Both the position numbers and the translations under genes were made by a program. A model generated the notes under the pieces. That model made no database searches. It was not told where the DNA came from and worked only from the letters and a program-made list of their open reading frames with translations. From an uncultured Phascolarctobacterium sp. (GTDB lineage: Bacteria; Bacillota; Negativicutes; Acidaminococcales; Acidaminococcaceae), in assembly GCA_900545025.1 (NCBI GenBank), contig UQXH01000019.1, positions 1 through 38,104 on the forward strand: a stretch of 38,104 nucleotides of DNA, written 5' to 3'. Position 1 is the stretch's first letter. Every line of letters begins with the position of its first letter. Below are positions 8,008 through 15,610 of the stretch, in pieces.

Positions 8008-9390
8008 GTGCTGAAGCGCATATTAGAGACAACTTTTAAACTGAGAGAGAACAAAACCAGCGTCCGATTAGAACTGATGGCTGGATTGACTACCTTTATG
8101 ACGATAGCCTATATCTTGGCGGTTAATCCCAGTGTTTTAAGTACGACTGGTATGGATGCAGGAGCAGTCTTTATGGCTACGGCCTTAGCTGCCTGCCTGG
8201 GTACCGTGTTCATGGCTGTATTTGCCAATTATCCCTTTGCTTTGGCGCCAGGGATGGGGCTTAATGTTTTTTTTGCCTATACGGTTGTAGGGCAGATGGG
8301 TTATTCCTGGCAGGTTGCGCTGGCTGCAGTCTTTATTGAAGGTATTATCTTTATCCTGCTGTCGCTGACCAAGGTACGCGAAGCAATTTTTAATTGCATC
8401 CCGCCGGCGTTAAAGTATGGCGTTACCAGCGGTATAGGACTGTTTATCGCCTTTATTGGACTGCAGAATGCTAAAATAGTAATAGACGGGCCCTTCCTGG
8501 TGGCTTTGTATCCTTTTAAGGCAGCGTTGGCCAACGGCGAATTTTATTCTACCGGTATCGGGGCGCTGCTGGCTGTCATTGGTATCTTGATGACGGCTGT
8601 CTTTACTGCCAAAAATTATTCTGGAGCTATTTTATATGGCATTGTTTTTACCTGGTTGCTGGGGATTTTTTGTGAGATTACCGGAATTTATGTACCTGAT
8701 CCGGCGTTAGGCATGCATTCCGTAGTGCCTGATTTTTCATTGGGGATGGGGATACCCAGTGTTATGCCTACCTTTATGCAGTTTGATTTCAGCGCGGTGA
8801 TGAGCTTTAATTTTATCGCTGTCATGCTGTCTTTCATGTTTGTGGATTTGTTTGATACAATCGGTACTTTGATCGGCGTTGCGTCAAAGGCTAAAATGTT
8901 GGATAAAGACGGTAAGCTGCCGCGTGTAAGAGGAGCTCTTTTAGCAGATGCTATGGCTACTACCTGCGGTGCAGTCTTAGGAACATCTACGGTTACCACC
9001 ACTGTGGAAAGTTCTGCCGGTGTTACTGCCGGAGGCCGTACAGGACTTACGGCGCTGACGGTAGCGGTATTGTTTTTACTCAGTATTTTATTTGCTCCGT
9101 TGTTTTTGGCTGTCCCGCTTTTTGCTACGGCTCCGGCGCTTGTCATCGTGGGTTTTTCCATGTTCAGCAGCATGCTCAATATTGATTTCAGTGATTTGAG
9201 CGAAGCTATCCCGGCTTTTATTGCTGCTGTGGCGATGCCTTTTACTTACTCCATTTCCGAAGGTATTTCCATGGGTATTATTTCCTACGTGATAATAAAC
9301 CTTGCCAGCGGCAGTTACCGCTATAAAAAGATCAGCGTGCTGATGCATATTCTGGCTATCATCTTTGTACTGAAATACATTTATGTATAA
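8008..9390 (+). CDS. NCS2/AzgA-type nucleobase permease
   Basis: A 460-residue inner-membrane permease of the NCS2 family, closest in style to the guanine/hypoxanthine (AzgA/PbuG) branch. The N-terminus LKRILETTFKLRENKTSVRL is typical of that branch. Hydrophobic membrane segments follow, including ATALAACLGTVFMAVFANYPFALAPGMGLNVFFAY, FVDLFDTIGTLIGVA (which carries conserved acidic residues) and a C-terminal helix. I chose the GTG at 8008 with GGGGTG upstream. The open frame runs 47 codons further 5', but that stretch contains a terminator and the promoter at 7933-7961. GTG at 7999 is a less likely alternative. No purine riboswitch is visible in the leader. The substrate is probably a purine and is not certain. 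Confidence 0.88.
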   Translation: MLKRILETTFKLRENKTSVRLELMAGLTTFMTIAYILAVNPSVLSTTGMDAGAVFMATALAACLGTVFMAVFANYPFALAPGMGLNVFFAYTVVGQMGYSWQVALAAVFIEGIIFILLSLTKVREAIFNCIPPALKYGVTSGIGLFIAFIGLQNAKIVIDGPFLVALYPFKAALANGEFYSTGIGALLAVIGILMTAVFTAKNYSGAILYGIVFTWLLGIFCEITGIYVPDPALGMHSVVPDFSLGMGIPSVMPTFMQFDFSAVMSFNFIAVMLSFMFVDLFDTIGTLIGVASKAKMLDKDGKLPRVRGALLADAMATTCGAVLGTSTVTTTVESSAGVTAGGRTGLTALTVAVLFLLSILFAPLFLAVPLFATAPALVIVGFSMFSSMLNIDFSDLSEAIPAFIAAVAMPFTYSISEGISMGIISYVIINLASGSYRYKKISVLMHILAIIFVLKYIYV

Positions 9391-9405
9391 TTTTATAGGA
9401 TGTTG

Positions 9406-9431
9406 AAAAGCTCGGCTGTTGCCGAGCTTTT
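9406..9431 (+). terminator. Rho-independent terminator after the permease
   Basis: An 11-bp stem (AAAAGCTCGGC, 9406-9416, with GCCGAGCTTTT, 9421-9431) and TGTT loop are followed by CTTTTAT. It begins 16 bases after the permease stop and is near-symmetric enough to work in both directions. Confidence 0.9.
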
Positions 9432-9434
9432 CTT

Positions 9435-9506
9435 TTATCCACAGAAATGTTGATAATTTATCCACAGGTGGGGATAAGAATGCAAAAATATAATAAATAT
9501 GGATAA
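9435..9506. promoter_or_regulatory. Cluster of DnaA-box-like sites
   Basis: Two exact TTATCCACA DnaA boxes lie on the + strand at 9435-9443 and 9458-9466, 23 bases apart. Two one-mismatch boxes lie on the - strand at 9469-9477 (TGGGGATAA) and 9498-9506 (TATGGATAA). All four fall in 72 bp of intergenic DNA followed by an AT-rich stretch. The first box touches the tail of the permease terminator. There is no dnaA, dnaN or rnpA nearby, so this is not a standard origin; a DnaA reservoir or a regulatory site is more likely. Confidence 0.55.
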
Positions 9507-9535
9507 AATATGCAATTTTGTAGACTTTGTGAATA

Positions 9536-9562
9536 TTAGCACTCACCTATTGACAGTGCTAA
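9536..9562. promoter_or_regulatory. CIRCE operator (HrcA-binding site)
   Basis: TTAGCACTC (9536-9544), 9 bases, then CAGTGCTAA (9554-9562). The CIRCE consensus is TTAGCACTC-N9-GAGTGCTAA, so only one base differs, at the innermost pair. It lies upstream of hsp20 and its right arm overlaps the -35 box, so HrcA binding would block the promoter and heat would relieve it. The hrcA gene itself is not in the window. Confidence 0.9.
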
Positions 9563-9578
9563 CAAAAAGGTTTATAAC
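9550..9578 (+). promoter_or_regulatory. Sigma-A promoter of hsp20
   Basis: TTGACA (9550-9555), a 17-base spacer and TATAAC (9573-9578). The -35 box is inside the right arm of the CIRCE operator. Transcription would start near 9585, leaving a leader of roughly 105 bases before the hsp20 ATG. Confidence 0.85.
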
Positions 9579-9637
9579 ATAAGTAAACAAAGAAAAGAGT
9601 TGCTGGATAACCGGTAAGTTCCTTTCGGAGTTAATTT

Positions 9638-9673
9638 TCAAGTTTAACCCACAGCCAATTACTGTGAGCTTGA
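9638..9673 (+). promoter_or_regulatory. Hairpin next to the hsp20 ribosome-binding site
   Basis: In the hsp20 leader, TCAAG (9638-9642) can pair with CTTGA (9669-9673), and CACAG (9650-9654) with CTGTG (9662-9666), separated by an asymmetric internal loop. The structure ends 3 bases before GGAGG (9677-9681). It could act as an RNA thermometer or simply be a weak leader stem; no base directly masks the Shine-Dalgarno sequence in this fold. Confidence 0.35.
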
Positions 9674-9689
9674 TATGGAGGTATGACTT

Positions 9690-10142
9690 ATGAGAGTTCC
9701 TAGTATTTTTGGTGAAAATTTATTTGATGATTTTATGGATTTTCCGTTTGAAAGGGAATTTTTTGGCAGACATAATCCGTTATATGGCAAACATGAAAAG
9801 CATATGATGAAGACCGATATTAAACAAACTGATGCAGGCTATGAAATGGACATCGACCTGCCGGGCTTCAAGAAAGAAGACGTTACTGCCAAACTTGAAA
9901 ACGGTTATCTTACCATCAGCGCTTCTAAAGGTGTTGATAAAGACGAAAAGAATGATGAAGGCGTTTATATCCGCCGTGAACGTTATGTTGGTCAGTGCTC
10001 AAGGAGCTTTTATGTAGGCGAAGATGTTAAACAGGAAGAAATTAAAGCAAAATTTGAAGACGGTATTTTGAAAGTCTTTATTCCTAAAACTGAACCGAAA
10101 CAGCTTGCTAAAGAACAAAATTACATCGCTATTGAAGGCTGA
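9690..10142 (+). CDS. Small heat shock protein, Hsp20/alpha-crystallin family
   Basis: A 150-residue ATP-independent chaperone that holds unfolding proteins, acting in the cytoplasm as an oligomer. The alpha-crystallin domain spans about residues 38-138, with DIDLPGFKKEDV and the conserved GILKVFIPK near the end. A short N-terminal arm rich in Phe/Asp is typical. GGAGG lies 8 bases before the ATG. The gene stands alone between a CIRCE-controlled promoter and a strong terminator. HrcA control of an Hsp20 gene is less common than control of groE and dnaK, but the operator is clear. The leader of about 105 bases may add a second, post-transcriptional heat control. Confidence 0.95.
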   Translation: MRVPSIFGENLFDDFMDFPFEREFFGRHNPLYGKHEKHMMKTDIKQTDAGYEMDIDLPGFKKEDVTAKLENGYLTISASKGVDKDEKNDEGVYIRRERYVGQCSRSFYVGEDVKQEEIKAKFEDGILKVFIPKTEPKQLAKEQNYIAIEG

Positions 10143-10147
10143 TGCTT

Positions 10148-10167
10148 ACCCCCGCTGAGGCGGGGGT
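10148..10167 (+). terminator. Rho-independent terminator after hsp20
   Basis: ACCCCCGC (10148-10155), loop TGAG, GCGGGGGT (10160-10167), then ATTTTATT: a very stable 8-bp GC stem starting 6 bases after the hsp20 stop. Confidence 0.93.
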
Positions 10168-10298
10168 ATTTTATTGTGCAAAAATATTATTTTCCTTGGA
10201 AAAACAGCTTGCTTATCTTAAAGGTATATGATACAATTATTTAGCGTTAATATCGAATAATATATAACATCCGTAATTGAAAAGTGAGGTGCACAATA

Positions 10299-10502
10299 AT
10301 GAAAGAAAATATTCATCCTAAATACAGCGAAGTTACAGCAACCTGCGCTTGCGGCGCTAGCTTTGTAACCGGCAGTGTAAAAGGTGAATTGCGTGTTGAC
10401 GTTTGCTCCAAATGCCATCCGTTCTTTACCGGCCAACAACGTAATGTTGCAGCACGTGGCCGTATTGAAAAATTCAATAAACGTTATAACACAGAAAAAT
10501 AA
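10299..10502 (+). CDS. rpmE: 50S ribosomal protein L31
   Basis: Ribosomal protein L31, 67 residues. It carries the zinc-binding cysteine set (CAC near residue 15 and CSKC near residue 36), so it is the zinc-containing C+ form, not the zinc-free paralogue. The ending around FTGQQRNVAARGRIEKFNKRY is typical. The ATG at 10299 follows GTGAGGTG; the GTG at 10284 overlaps that site and adds residues not seen in L31. About 130 bp without a gene separate it from the hsp20 terminator. It heads the block rpmE-DUF1385-prfA-prmC, a common Firmicutes order. A hairpin with a poor T run follows, so some transcription may continue into the next gene. Confidence 0.96.
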   Translation: MKENIHPKYSEVTATCACGASFVTGSVKGELRVDVCSKCHPFFTGQQRNVAARGRIEKFNKRYNTEK

Positions 10503-10509
10503 TCATCTT

Positions 10510-10538
10510 CACAGCAGAGCTCAAAAAGCTCTGCTGTG
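10510..10538 (+). terminator. Hairpin after rpmE (terminator or attenuator)
   Basis: A perfect 12-bp stem (CACAGCAGAGCT, 10510-10521, with AGCTCTGCTGTG, 10527-10538) and 5-base loop are followed by TTTGTAT. The T run is short, so termination may be partial. Confidence 0.7.
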
Positions 10539-10607
10539 TTTGTATACGGAGCTTTTTACGGCTGCGGCTTGGCAGCCTGATGATATGTATTGATTTTGGG
10601 GTATTTT

Positions 10608-11504
10608 ATGAAAAAGCAAAAATTTAATGTAGGCGGGCAGGCTGTTATTGAAGGCGTAATGATGCGCGGACAGGATAAGATTGCAGTAGCTGTACGCCAA
10701 CCGGACGGAGAAATTTCTGTTGACGTAAATCCTGTCAGCAGTATAAGAGATAAATATCCAATTTTGAAAAAACCTTTATTGCGCGGCGTAGTGGCTTTGT
10801 TTGAGTCATTGTATGATGGTATGAAGGCGCTGGCGTATTCGGCGCAGGTATCTGGGGAAGAGGACGAACAGCTCAGCACCAAAGAAATGGTTATGACCAT
10901 TGCTACCTCTGTGCTGCTGGCTATTGGGTTATTTATAGTATTGCCTACCTGGTCCATGCGTTTCCTGCATAACCTTACGGAAGACCCTATGCTGCTGAAT
11001 CTGGCAGAAGGTGTACTGCGTATGGTTATCTTCCTTGTTTATATTGCTGCTATTTCCTCTATGAACGATATTCAGAGGGTATTCCAGTATCATGGTGCGG
11101 AACATAAAACAATTTATACTTATGAGGCGGGTTTGCCACTGCAGGTAGAGAATGTGCGTCCGTTCAGTACCTTGCATCCGCGCTGCGGAACTAATTTTCT
11201 GATGATTGTTATGCTCATCAGTATGTTCATTTTTACTTTTTTAGGCTGGCCGGACCTTGTGGAGCGTATTGCTTCCAGAGTGGTTCTGATGCCGGTAATT
11301 GCAGGCGTAAGCTATGAGATTATCAGATTTGCCGGTGCTCATGCAGATAACAAGCTGGTGCATTTTGCTATTATGCCGGGACTGCTGCTGCAGAAACTGA
11401 CTACCAGGGAACCGGACGATTCGCAGATAGAGGTGGCAATTGCTTCTTTAAAAGCCGTATTGCCGCCGGAAGAAATTATTGAGCAGGAGAAGAGTAATCA
11501 ATGA
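10608..11504 (+). CDS. DUF1385 membrane protein (YqhQ-like)
   Basis: A 298-residue member of DUF1385, whose biochemical role is not established. Signature segments are GGQAVIEGVMMRG (about residues 8-20), YHGAEHKTIYTYE in the middle and HPRCGTNFL after it. Hydrophobic segments around SVLLAIGLFIVLPTW, LRMVIFLVYIAAI and IVMLISMFIFTFL suggest an integral inner-membrane protein. The ATG at 10608 has only a weak GGGG upstream. Its stop overlaps the prfA start (ATGA at 11501-11504), so the two are translationally coupled. The gene commonly sits before prfA in Firmicutes, but this does not show a role in translation termination. Confidence 0.9.
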   Translation: MKKQKFNVGGQAVIEGVMMRGQDKIAVAVRQPDGEISVDVNPVSSIRDKYPILKKPLLRGVVALFESLYDGMKALAYSAQVSGEEDEQLSTKEMVMTIATSVLLAIGLFIVLPTWSMRFLHNLTEDPMLLNLAEGVLRMVIFLVYIAAISSMNDIQRVFQYHGAEHKTIYTYEAGLPLQVENVRPFSTLHPRCGTNFLMIVMLISMFIFTFLGWPDLVERIASRVVLMPVIAGVSYEIIRFAGAHADNKLVHFAIMPGLLLQKLTTREPDDSQIEVAIASLKAVLPPEEIIEQEKSNQ

Positions 11505-12568
11505 TAGATAAATTACAGGCGTTGGAAGACAGATATCTGGATTTAGAAGCTAAAATCAGCGATCCTGATGTCATCGCCAATCAGGCAGAGTGGCTGAAAT
11601 GCACGAAGGCTCATGCTAAACTTGCGGATATTGTAAGCGTATATCGTGAGTACCGCGACATGCTGCAGGCTCGTGATGAGGCAGAAGAGATACTGGCTGC
11701 CGGTGATGATGATGAGCTGGTTGAAATGGCTAAGGAAGAGCTGAAGGAGCTGCGTCCTAAGCTTGCTGATTATGAGGAACGATTGACAATCCTGCTGCTG
11801 CCTTCTGACCCGAATGATGATAAAAACGTTATTGTGGAAATCCGCGGCGGTGCCGGCGGTGATGAGGCTGCTTTGTTTGCCGGTGTGTTATTCCGTATGT
11901 ATTTACGTTATGCAGAAACACGCGGCTGGCGAGTAGAGGTTATGGACTCGAATCCTACCGAATTAGGCGGCTTCAAAGAAGTGGTTTTCCAAATCAGCGG
12001 TGACAGTGTTTACAGCCGTATGAAGTTTGAAAGCGGTGTACATCGTGTACAGCGCGTACCGGAAACAGAATCCCAGGGACGTGTACATACTTCTACTGTA
12101 ACAGTAGCAGTGCTGCCGGAAGCAGAAGAGGTTGATGTGGAAATCAATCCGGCTGACTTGCGTATAGATACCTACAGGGCGGGCGGTGCCGGCGGACAGT
12201 ATGTAAATAAGACGGAATCTGCTGTGCGTATTACCCATATTCCTACCGGTATCGTGGCACAATGCCAGGATGAAAAGTCTCAGCTGAAAAACCGTGAAAA
12301 ATGTATGCGCGTTCTGCGTGCCCGCATTTTGGAGCAGGCTCAGGAAGAACAGCGTGCGGCTACTGCTGAAGACAGAAAGAGTCAGGTAGGTACCGGTGAC
12401 CGCAGTGAGCGTATAAGAACCTACAATTATCCGCAGGGCCGTGTTACTGACCACCGTATCGGTCTTACTTTGCATAAGCTTGATACCATCGTTAACGGCG
12501 ATCTGGACGAGCTGCTTGATGCGCTGATTACAGCAAAACAAAGTGAACAATTACGTCAGGTGAAATAA
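11501..12568 (+). CDS. prfA: Peptide chain release factor 1
   Basis: RF1 reads UAA and UAG stop codons and triggers peptidyl-tRNA hydrolysis. It has 355 residues, the usual length. The GGQ catalytic motif is at 231-233 in AGGAGGQYVNKTESAV. The stop-codon-reading tripeptide is PET (187-189), a P-x-T of the RF1 type; RF2 would have SPF. The four-base ATGA overlap with the DUF1385 gene suggests coupling. The Gln of GGQ is the substrate of PrmC, whose gene follows by one base. No programmed frameshift is seen; that belongs to RF2. Confidence 0.97.
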   Translation: MIDKLQALEDRYLDLEAKISDPDVIANQAEWLKCTKAHAKLADIVSVYREYRDMLQARDEAEEILAAGDDDELVEMAKEELKELRPKLADYEERLTILLLPSDPNDDKNVIVEIRGGAGGDEAALFAGVLFRMYLRYAETRGWRVEVMDSNPTELGGFKEVVFQISGDSVYSRMKFESGVHRVQRVPETESQGRVHTSTVTVAVLPEAEEVDVEINPADLRIDTYRAGGAGGQYVNKTESAVRITHIPTGIVAQCQDEKSQLKNREKCMRVLRARILEQAQEEQRAATAEDRKSQVGTGDRSERIRTYNYPQGRVTDHRIGLTLHKLDTIVNGDLDELLDALITAKQSEQLRQVK

Positions 12569-12569
12569 A

Positions 12570-13475
12570 GTGGAAACTAAGCCTGTTTGGACTATAATTA
12601 AAATCTTAAATTGGACGAAGCAGTATTTTGCAGATAAAGGCGTGGAAAATCCACGCCTTGATGCGGAAATACTGCTTTGTGCTGTTTTAAAATGCGAACG
12701 TATAAAATTATATCTTGATTTTGAGCGTCCTTTGGATGAAGAGGAACTGTCTGTGTACAGAGGCTTTGTTGCCAGAAGAGCAAAGCATGAGCCTTTGGCC
12801 TATATTTTGGGTGAGAAAGCCTTTATGCGCAATACCTTTAAGGTTAACAGCCATACGCTGGTACCGCGTCCGGAAACGGAATTATTGGTAGAAAGTTTGA
12901 TTTTGGCAGCAGAAAAGGTAAACAATCAGCCTAAGATACTTGATATTGGTACAGGCAGCGGAGCTATTCTTGTGTCGCTGCTGGACTATCTGCCGCAGGC
13001 TAAAGGCGTAGGGGTAGATATTTCTGCAGGTGCATTGGCTACAGCCAAGGAAAATGCCGTTAATATAGGCGTAGCAGACAGAGCGGCCTTTATTTTATCT
13101 GATTTATTCAGTGCGATACCAAAAGAAAAGAAATTTGATATTATTGTTTCCAATCCCCCCTATATACCGGCGGCTGATATTCAGACGCTGGCGCGTGACG
13201 TGCAACAGGAACCGCACGGAGCACTGGACGGAGGTTTGGATGGACTTGATTTTTACCGCAGGATAACGAAACAGGCGGTGGAATATTTGGCAAGCGACGG
13301 TTTGCTGGCTTTTGAAATAGGCATGGGGCAAAGTGAAGCTGTTTGCGCTATGTGTCGTGAGAATGGCTTGGGAGCTGTTGCAGTACGACTTGATTATGCA
13401 GGAATAGACAGGATGGTTTTTGCAGCTAAAGAAGGTGGAAGATATGCAGACATATTACTGGAAATTGCAAAATAA
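12570..13475 (+). CDS. prmC: Release factor glutamine methyltransferase
   Basis: PrmC (HemK) methylates the Gln of the GGQ motif in release factors using S-adenosylmethionine. It has 301 residues. The N-terminal helical domain covers about 1-95; the Rossmann methyltransferase domain has the SAM loop DIGTGSGA (125-132) and the substrate motif NPPY (195-198). It starts with GTG one base after the prfA stop, with AGGTGA upstream inside prfA. An ATG in the right place is absent, which supports the GTG start. Its 3' end overlaps the next gene by 32 bp. Placement next to its substrate gene prfA is the usual arrangement. Confidence 0.96.
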   Translation: METKPVWTIIKILNWTKQYFADKGVENPRLDAEILLCAVLKCERIKLYLDFERPLDEEELSVYRGFVARRAKHEPLAYILGEKAFMRNTFKVNSHTLVPRPETELLVESLILAAEKVNNQPKILDIGTGSGAILVSLLDYLPQAKGVGVDISAGALATAKENAVNIGVADRAAFILSDLFSAIPKEKKFDIIVSNPPYIPAADIQTLARDVQQEPHGALDGGLDGLDFYRRITKQAVEYLASDGLLAFEIGMGQSEAVCAMCRENGLGAVAVRLDYAGIDRMVFAAKEGGRYADILLEIAK

Positions 13476-14541
13476 TGGGGAAGACGCAGAAGTAATTGCT
13501 AAAGCAGCAGAGCTTATTCAGAAAGGTGAAGTAGTTGCTTTTCCGACAGAAACAGTTTATGGCCTTGGTGCTGACGGACTTAACAGTGAGGCTGTTGCCA
13601 AGATTTTTGCTGCAAAAGGACGCCCTAATGACAATCCGCTTATTCTGCATATTGCGGATAAAGAAAGCATTAACCAGTTGACCAGCGGGTTGACTGAAAA
13701 TGCCAAAGTGTTGATGGAAAAATTTTGGCCGGGGCCGCTTACCTTAATAGTTGCCAAGTCTGCAATTGTACCGGACGCTGTCAGTGCAGGATTGCCGACT
13801 GTGGCAGTACGTTTTCCTTCCAATAATTTTGCACAAAGCCTGATTAAAGCAAGTGGCTGCCCGATAGCGGCGCCTTCTGCCAATATTTCCGGTCGTCCCA
13901 GTCCTACCAATGCAGCGGATGTTATGGAGGATATGCAGGGAAAGGTTGCTGCTGTGCTTGATGGCGGCAGCTGTGGTATAGGCTTGGAATCTACAGTAGT
14001 TGATACAACAGAACCGGTACCTGTTATTTTGCGTCCGGGCGGCATTACTTATGAAATGCTGACGGAAGTTTTGGGTGCGGTGGAGATTGACCCGGCGCTG
14101 CAGGGAGATAAAAACTTCAAGCCCAAAGCTCCGGGAATGAAATACAGACATTATGCGCCTAAAGCGCCGATGTATCTTTTGGAAGGAAAAAGTGCAGCGT
14201 TATTGCCTACCATGGCTGCTAAGGCTGCTGCAGAAGGATTGAAAGTCGGCGTGCTGTGCAGCAGCTCCATGAAGGCATTGCTGCCGGAAATACAGGACTT
14301 GCAGCTTGCCTGCTGGGGAGACAGCAAACAGGCATTAGCGGCTGAACTTTTCTATCTGCTGCGTGATTTTGACCGTACCAAGCCTGATGTTATTTTAGCA
14401 GAGGGAATTGATGAAAGCGGTATAGGGCTTGCGGTTATGAACAGGATGCGCAAGGCTGCCGGCTATCAGCTGGTAACGCTGACAGATGCCGGGCTTAGTA
14501 TAAAAAACGGTACGCAGTTACCGTCTTTTATGGTAAAATAA
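13444..14541 (+). CDS. sua5: Threonylcarbamoyl-AMP synthase, long Sua5 form
   Basis: Makes threonylcarbamoyl-AMP from threonine, bicarbonate and ATP for the t6A37 modification of ANN-decoding tRNAs. The YrdC/TsaC domain (about residues 10-200) has the KGRPNDNPLILHI and SANISGRPSPTNA segments of the family. A C-terminal Sua5 domain (about 230-365) follows, so this is the long form, about 365 residues. I chose the ATG at 13444, with GGTGG in good position; the longer TTG frame from 13420 is less likely. It overlaps prmC by 32 bp. The prmC-sua5-rpiB order is standard in Firmicutes. Confidence 0.95.
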   Translation: MQTYYWKLQNNGEDAEVIAKAAELIQKGEVVAFPTETVYGLGADGLNSEAVAKIFAAKGRPNDNPLILHIADKESINQLTSGLTENAKVLMEKFWPGPLTLIVAKSAIVPDAVSAGLPTVAVRFPSNNFAQSLIKASGCPIAAPSANISGRPSPTNAADVMEDMQGKVAAVLDGGSCGIGLESTVVDTTEPVPVILRPGGITYEMLTEVLGAVEIDPALQGDKNFKPKAPGMKYRHYAPKAPMYLLEGKSAALLPTMAAKAAAEGLKVGVLCSSSMKALLPEIQDLQLACWGDSKQALAAELFYLLRDFDRTKPDVILAEGIDESGIGLAVMNRMRKAAGYQLVTLTDAGLSIKNGTQLPSFMVK

Positions 14542-14577
14542 AGTTGTTTGATACCTTGACCGATAGGAGGAATGATT

Positions 14578-15027
14578 ATGAAAATAGCAATGGCTAGTGA
14601 TCATGGCGGTATCCATTTGAAAGAACATATCAAAAAATACCTGCAGGATAAGGGTATCGAGGTTGTTGACCACGGTACTTATACAGAAGAATCCTGCGAT
14701 TATCCTGATTTTGCCGCAAAATTATGCAAGGATATTGTTTCCGGAGAGAGCGGAGCTGAAAAAGGTATCCTGATCTGCGGTACCGGCATAGGTATTTCTA
14801 TTGCTGCTAATAAATGTCGCGGCATCAGAGCAGCATTATGTGCAGATGTTTATTCTGCTAAAATGAGCCGTGAACATAATAATGCCAACGTATTGTGCAT
14901 GGGCGAACGTACTACTGGCGTTGGCCTGGCTGAGATGATTGTCGATACTTGGCTGACTACTGATTTTGCCGGCGGCAGACATGAAAGACGCGTTGACAAG
15001 ATTATGGCTTTGGAGTCTGAGCAATAA
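14578..15027 (+). CDS. rpiB: Ribose-5-phosphate isomerase B
   Basis: Interconverts ribose 5-phosphate and ribulose 5-phosphate in the pentose phosphate pathway; 149 residues, RpiB/LacAB fold. It has the N-terminal ASDHGG phosphate-binding motif and ICGTGIGISIAANK with the active-site Cys, plus AREHN-type SREHNNANV. Two ATGs are close together; 14578 is chosen because AGGAGG (14565-14570) is 7 bases away, while 14572 is only 1 base away. Its stop overlaps the next start (TAATG). Some RpiB-family enzymes act on allose or galactose phosphates, but the context favours ribose. Confidence 0.95.
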   Translation: MKIAMASDHGGIHLKEHIKKYLQDKGIEVVDHGTYTEESCDYPDFAAKLCKDIVSGESGAEKGILICGTGIGISIAANKCRGIRAALCADVYSAKMSREHNNANVLCMGERTTGVGLAEMIVDTWLTTDFAGGRHERRVDKIMALESEQ

Positions 15028-15578
15028 TGGAAATAGAGAATATTACTCGGCAGGTGTCAGAAGCAGCCGAGGAACTTATCAGTGTTGCCAAACCTAAGCG
15101 CGGACAAATCTTTGTGCTTGGCTGCAGTACCAGCGAAGTTATTGGCAATAAAATAGGTACTGGAGGCAGCAGTGAAGCAGCTGTTTTAATTTTTCAGACA
15201 CTGAAAAAGGTAACTGACAATCATGGCCTGTATCTTGCGGTACAATGCTGTGAGCATCTTAACAGGGCTATCGTGCTGGAAGAAGAAGCTATGGAAAAGT
15301 ACGGCCTTACAGAAGTTACCGTTCGTCCTATGCCGCATGCCGGAGGAGCTATGGCTACAGCTGCCTATGAAGGTTTTGCTCATGCTGTAGTGGTAGAAAC
15401 TGTTACAGCGCATCTTGGCATGGATATTGGCCAGACGCTGATAGGTATGCATTTAAAACGGGTAGCAGTACCTGTAAGGCTGCAGCATAAACAGATAGGC
15501 AATGCCCTGCTGACGGCTGCACGCACCAGACCGCCTCTGATTGGCGGTGAACGGGCTCATTACCCGGAAAATAGATGA
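15027..15578 (+). CDS. TIGR01440/UPF0340 family protein (YwlG-like)
   Basis: A 183-residue member of the UPF0340 (YwlG) family with no experimentally established function that I know of. Recognisable segments are FVLGCSTSEVIGNKIGTGGS (about residues 29-48), LAVQCCEHLNRA, and EAFAHAVVVE-like YEGFAHAVVVETV. The Cys-His pair in QCCEHLNRA suggests a possible catalytic or metal site, which is speculation. It is coupled to rpiB by a one-base overlap and precedes glyA by 32 bp, the same rpiB-ywlG-glyA order found in Bacillus. Confidence 0.9.
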   Translation: MEIENITRQVSEAAEELISVAKPKRGQIFVLGCSTSEVIGNKIGTGGSSEAAVLIFQTLKKVTDNHGLYLAVQCCEHLNRAIVLEEEAMEKYGLTEVTVRPMPHAGGAMATAAYEGFAHAVVVETVTAHLGMDIGQTLIGMHLKRVAVPVRLQHKQIGNALLTAARTRPPLIGGERAHYPENR

Positions 15579-15610
15579 ATTGCAATTAAATTATTTGGAG
15601 GGAATTACTA

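Noticed and set aside
9435..9545. Replication origin (oriC)
   Set aside because: DnaA boxes and AT-rich DNA are present, but there is no dnaA, dnaN, rpmH, rnpA, gidA or parAB gene near, and the neighbouring genes are a permease and hsp20. Kept only as a DnaA-box cluster.
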